Below, one piece after another: positions 4,375 through 5,809 of a DNA stretch of 5,809 nucleotides (position 1 is its first letter; the number at the start of each line of letters is the position of its first letter). Source of the DNA: Deltaproteobacteria bacterium (lineage in GTDB: Bacteria > Desulfobacterota > Binatia > UBA9968); assembly GCA_016844625.1 (NCBI GenBank), contig JAERMN010000227.1:1-5809 (forward strand), read 5' to 3'. The notes under the pieces are model-generated. The model was not told the DNA's origin. It made no database searches and worked only from the letters and a program-made list of their open reading frames with translations. The position numbers and the translations under genes are program-made.

Positions 4375-5394
4375 TTATCTCAGAATCTCCTTGAGCCGCC
4401 CCACTAACCCACTCTCCAATTGGAGCACCCCTTGGACACTTTTCGCCAGCTCCTCACCATTCACAGGGTTGATCTCAAGATTCCCCTTCCTCGCTTCGCC
4501 GAGGAAGTCGCCGTCGTTGATGGTGTCCCAAAACGCTTTGCGCAGGATTTGGACGCGGTCCTTGGGCGTGTTCGGCGGCAACAGGTAGGGCCGGACTGAT
4601 GCGCCGTGAACTTGGAAGACGGCTTGAAGGAGTTTTCTGCCGTCGTCGTTCTTCGCCAGATCGCCAGCCAGCGGATACTTGGTCAGCTCAGGATGTGATT
4701 TGAGGGCCGCCTGTAAGACAATATTGACCTCGCCGGTCTCAAGCTCCTTGCGCCAGGTCGAACGCATCGACTGCCAAGAGTTGCCGATGCCGTGAATCTC
4801 GCCGGCGTTGAACGCCAAGCGAATATCTGCCGTGCCCTTGTAGCCGGCAACCATTTGAATCGGCACGCCGAGCACCTCGCGCACGATCACCGGTATGTCA
4901 TCAGTGCCAGAGCCAAAACCCGCGCCGCCAAATTTTACGATCGTTTTGGTCGCCAGCCACTGCTGCACGCTGGTCACGCCCGAAGTTTTGGACACCCCGA
5001 TGATGAAATTGTCCTGGGCCGGGGCGCCGATATACTCAAACTTGCGCGCATCGAACTCGATCCCCGGCTTGCCGAGAATCTGCTGTAGAAACAGGCCGCC
5101 GATGAAATGGCCCATGGTAAGGCCGTCAGCTTTGGCGACGCGAAAAATATGGTTGGCGGAGATCATGCTGCCGGCGCCGCTCATGTTCTCGACTACGATG
5201 GTCGGATTGCCCGGAATAAACTTGCCCATGTGGCGCGAGAGAAAACGCGAGTACGTGTCGTAACCGCCGCCTGCGGGAAAGCCGACGATGATGCGCAGCA
5301 CTTTACCACGATAAAAAGGGTCTTGGGCGAACCCCGCTTCTGCGCCAAACGAAAGACCGATAGCTATTAGTATCAGCGACAATTTATGCGACAT
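4375..5394 (-). CDS. Bug/TctC-family tripartite tricarboxylate transporter substrate-binding protein
   Basis: The 339-residue product is a secreted (periplasmic) solute-binding protein. In this family it captures small carboxylates or related compounds and may deliver them to a TctAB-type membrane permease; many Bug proteins are orphans, and no permease gene is seen here. Residues 1-24 are a signal peptide: MSHK, a hydrophobic core at 5-16, and AEA|G or GFA|Q as the likely cleavage site. The family hallmark follows: KVLRIIVGFPAGGGYDTYSR (31-50), PGNPTIVVENMSGAGS (61-76) and NHIF (81-84). Central VKFGGAGFGSGTDDIP and C-terminal LLPPNTPKDRVQILRKAFWD are also typical. Length is normal and the gene looks intact. 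The ATG at 5394 has a GAAAGGG ribosome site about 6 nt upstream. The substrate cannot be told from sequence. It converges on the flavoprotein gene. Confidence 0.93.
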   Translation of the reverse strand: MSHKLSLILIAIGLSFGAEAGFAQDPFYRGKVLRIIVGFPAGGGYDTYSRFLSRHMGKFIPGNPTIVVENMSGAGSMISANHIFRVAKADGLTMGHFIGGLFLQQILGKPGIEFDARKFEYIGAPAQDNFIIGVSKTSGVTSVQQWLATKTIVKFGGAGFGSGTDDIPVIVREVLGVPIQMVAGYKGTADIRLAFNAGEIHGIGNSWQSMRSTWRKELETGEVNIVLQAALKSHPELTKYPLAGDLAKNDDGRKLLQAVFQVHGASVRPYLLPPNTPKDRVQILRKAFWDTINDGDFLGEARKGNLEINPVNGEELAKSVQGVLQLESGLVGRLKEILR

Positions 5395-5541
5395 CGGAGA
5401 CCCTTTCTCTCTTCAGTCTTAACCCAAGACTCGCAATCCGAGACTCAAAACAGTTTCGTGCCTACGGAATGCCCATCTTTTCTAGCGTCGCGACCTCGGC
5501 GAAAATAAGCCATTGCCCATTACTCCATTACTCCACCCATC
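5395..5541. other. 147-bp leader between the dehydratase and binding-protein genes
   Basis: Short symmetric elements sit just upstream of the binding-protein ribosome site: GTCTT-AACCC-AAGAC (5416-5430) and CTCG-CAATC-CGAG (5430-5442), with the hexamer AGACTC on both sides of the second. They could fold in the mRNA leader, but I see neither a classic terminator nor a known riboswitch. I could not find a convincing promoter. The spacing leaves open whether the dehydratase and binding-protein genes share a transcript. Confidence 0.4.
5517..5535. repeat. Tandem duplication of CATTACTC
   Basis: Two adjacent 8-bp copies with a related CATTGCC just before them, immediately past the dehydratase stop. 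On the minus strand this reads as TGGAGTAA twice followed by TGGGCAATGG, suggesting a decayed 8-bp array. No function assigned. Confidence 0.5.
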
Positions 5542-5809
5542 TCATTCGAACTGCTTATGGATCGCATCGGTCTTGGCCGCCATGATGAAGTCGTTCTTGT
5601 GCAGATTCTTGATCTTATGCGTCCACCAGGTCACGGCGACTTTGCCCCATTCGGTGGTTAGACGCGGGTGATGCCCTTCTTCTTCCGCGGCCGTGCCGAC
5701 GGCATCGGTGAACGCGATGGCGTCTTTGAAGTTTTTGAAGTTGAACAGCCGGTCGAGCTTAGGAATACTGTCTTCGCTAATGATCCGCCACTGCGGCACC
5801 ATCGGCTGA
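5542..5809 (-). CDS. Pterin-4a-carbinolamine dehydratase (4a-hydroxytetrahydrobiopterin dehydratase), N-terminus cut by the window edge
   Basis: The enzyme dehydrates 4a-hydroxytetrahydropterin to quinonoid dihydropterin, recycling the cofactor of aromatic amino acid hydroxylases (PhhB role); in many bacteria without the hydroxylase its job is less clear. Numbering from the Met at 5802, the full active-site signature is present: E40-x3-H44-H45-P46-x5-W52-x9-H62-x8-D71, plus the fold segment [24 protein letters not shown] before it. The C-terminus (stop 5542-5544) is complete. The frame stays open to base 5809 with no stop, and family members usually carry another 20-30 N-terminal residues, often a CVPC-containing segment, before the Trp-containing strand. 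The Met at 5802 is therefore probably internal and the gene starts outside the window. No aromatic hydroxylase gene is visible here. Confidence 0.92.
   Translation of the reverse strand, partial: QPMVPQWRIISEDSIPKLDRLFNFKNFKDAIAFTDAVGTAAEEEGHHPRLTTEWGKVAVTWWTHKIKNLHKNDFIMAAKTDAIHKQFE

Noticed and set aside
4792..5370. Three overlapping plus-strand open frames of 87-122 codons
   Set aside because: All are antisense to the Bug-family binding protein, which has a signal peptide and hallmark motifs.
1..5809. tRNA, rRNA or known riboswitch
   Set aside because: No cloverleaf with TTC-arm (GGTTCGANTCC) or conserved riboswitch core was found on either strand by reading.

Overview
The window is a 5.8 kb piece of a bacterial chromosome with moderately high GC. 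It holds six recognisable protein genes. Two of them run off the edges: the restriction gene at the left and the pterin dehydratase at the right. Five genes are on the minus strand and one, a flavoprotein, is on the plus strand. A Bug/TctC-type periplasmic binding protein, a conserved cysteine-bearing flavodoxin-fold protein, and many small palindromic and 9-bp repeats between genes suggest a Gram-negative, proteobacteria-like soil or environmental organism, perhaps an uncultured delta-like lineage. That assignment is an inference from gene style only; there is no rRNA or other phylogenetic marker here.

Left part (1-2522): a defence or stress block, all read leftwards. The first 482 residues of a type I restriction endonuclease R subunit (HsdR: nuclease domain plus the start of the helicase motor) begin at 1448 and leave the window at base 1. 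A 16-bp imperfect palindrome lies 2 bp upstream of its start codon. Upstream comes 464 bp of repeat-rich DNA without a gene, then a complete toxin-antitoxin pair in the toxin-first order, higB (2522-2241) and higA (2227-1913). A good sigma-70-like promoter ends only 6 bp before the GTG start of higB, so the toxin message may be leaderless.

Middle (2523-3028): 506 bp without an intact gene. It carries further copies of a degenerate 9-bp repeat (consensus CGTTCAAnn), which also occurs on the other side of higBA, and a 50-codon minus-strand open stretch that looks like the 3' end of a lost gene.

Right part (3029-5809): a monocistronic plus-strand flavoprotein gene with a strong Shine-Dalgarno sequence ends at 4108 and is followed by a textbook intrinsic terminator. 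It converges on a minus-strand gene for a secreted Bug/TctC solute-binding protein (5394-4375). The 266-bp gap between them is packed with hairpins, including a head-to-head pair of REP-like elements. Upstream of the binding protein, on the same strand, is the C-terminal part of a pterin-4a-carbinolamine dehydratase (stop at 5542) whose start lies beyond the right edge.

How the genes work together: higB and higA form one operon, and hsdR may share its defence-island setting. The flavoprotein, binding protein and dehydratase show no clear pathway link. I found no convincing new multi-gene system. The most unusual signals are the 9-bp periodic repeats around higBA, the putative leaderless toxin start, the palindrome abutting hsdR, and the dense palindrome cluster between the convergent genes.
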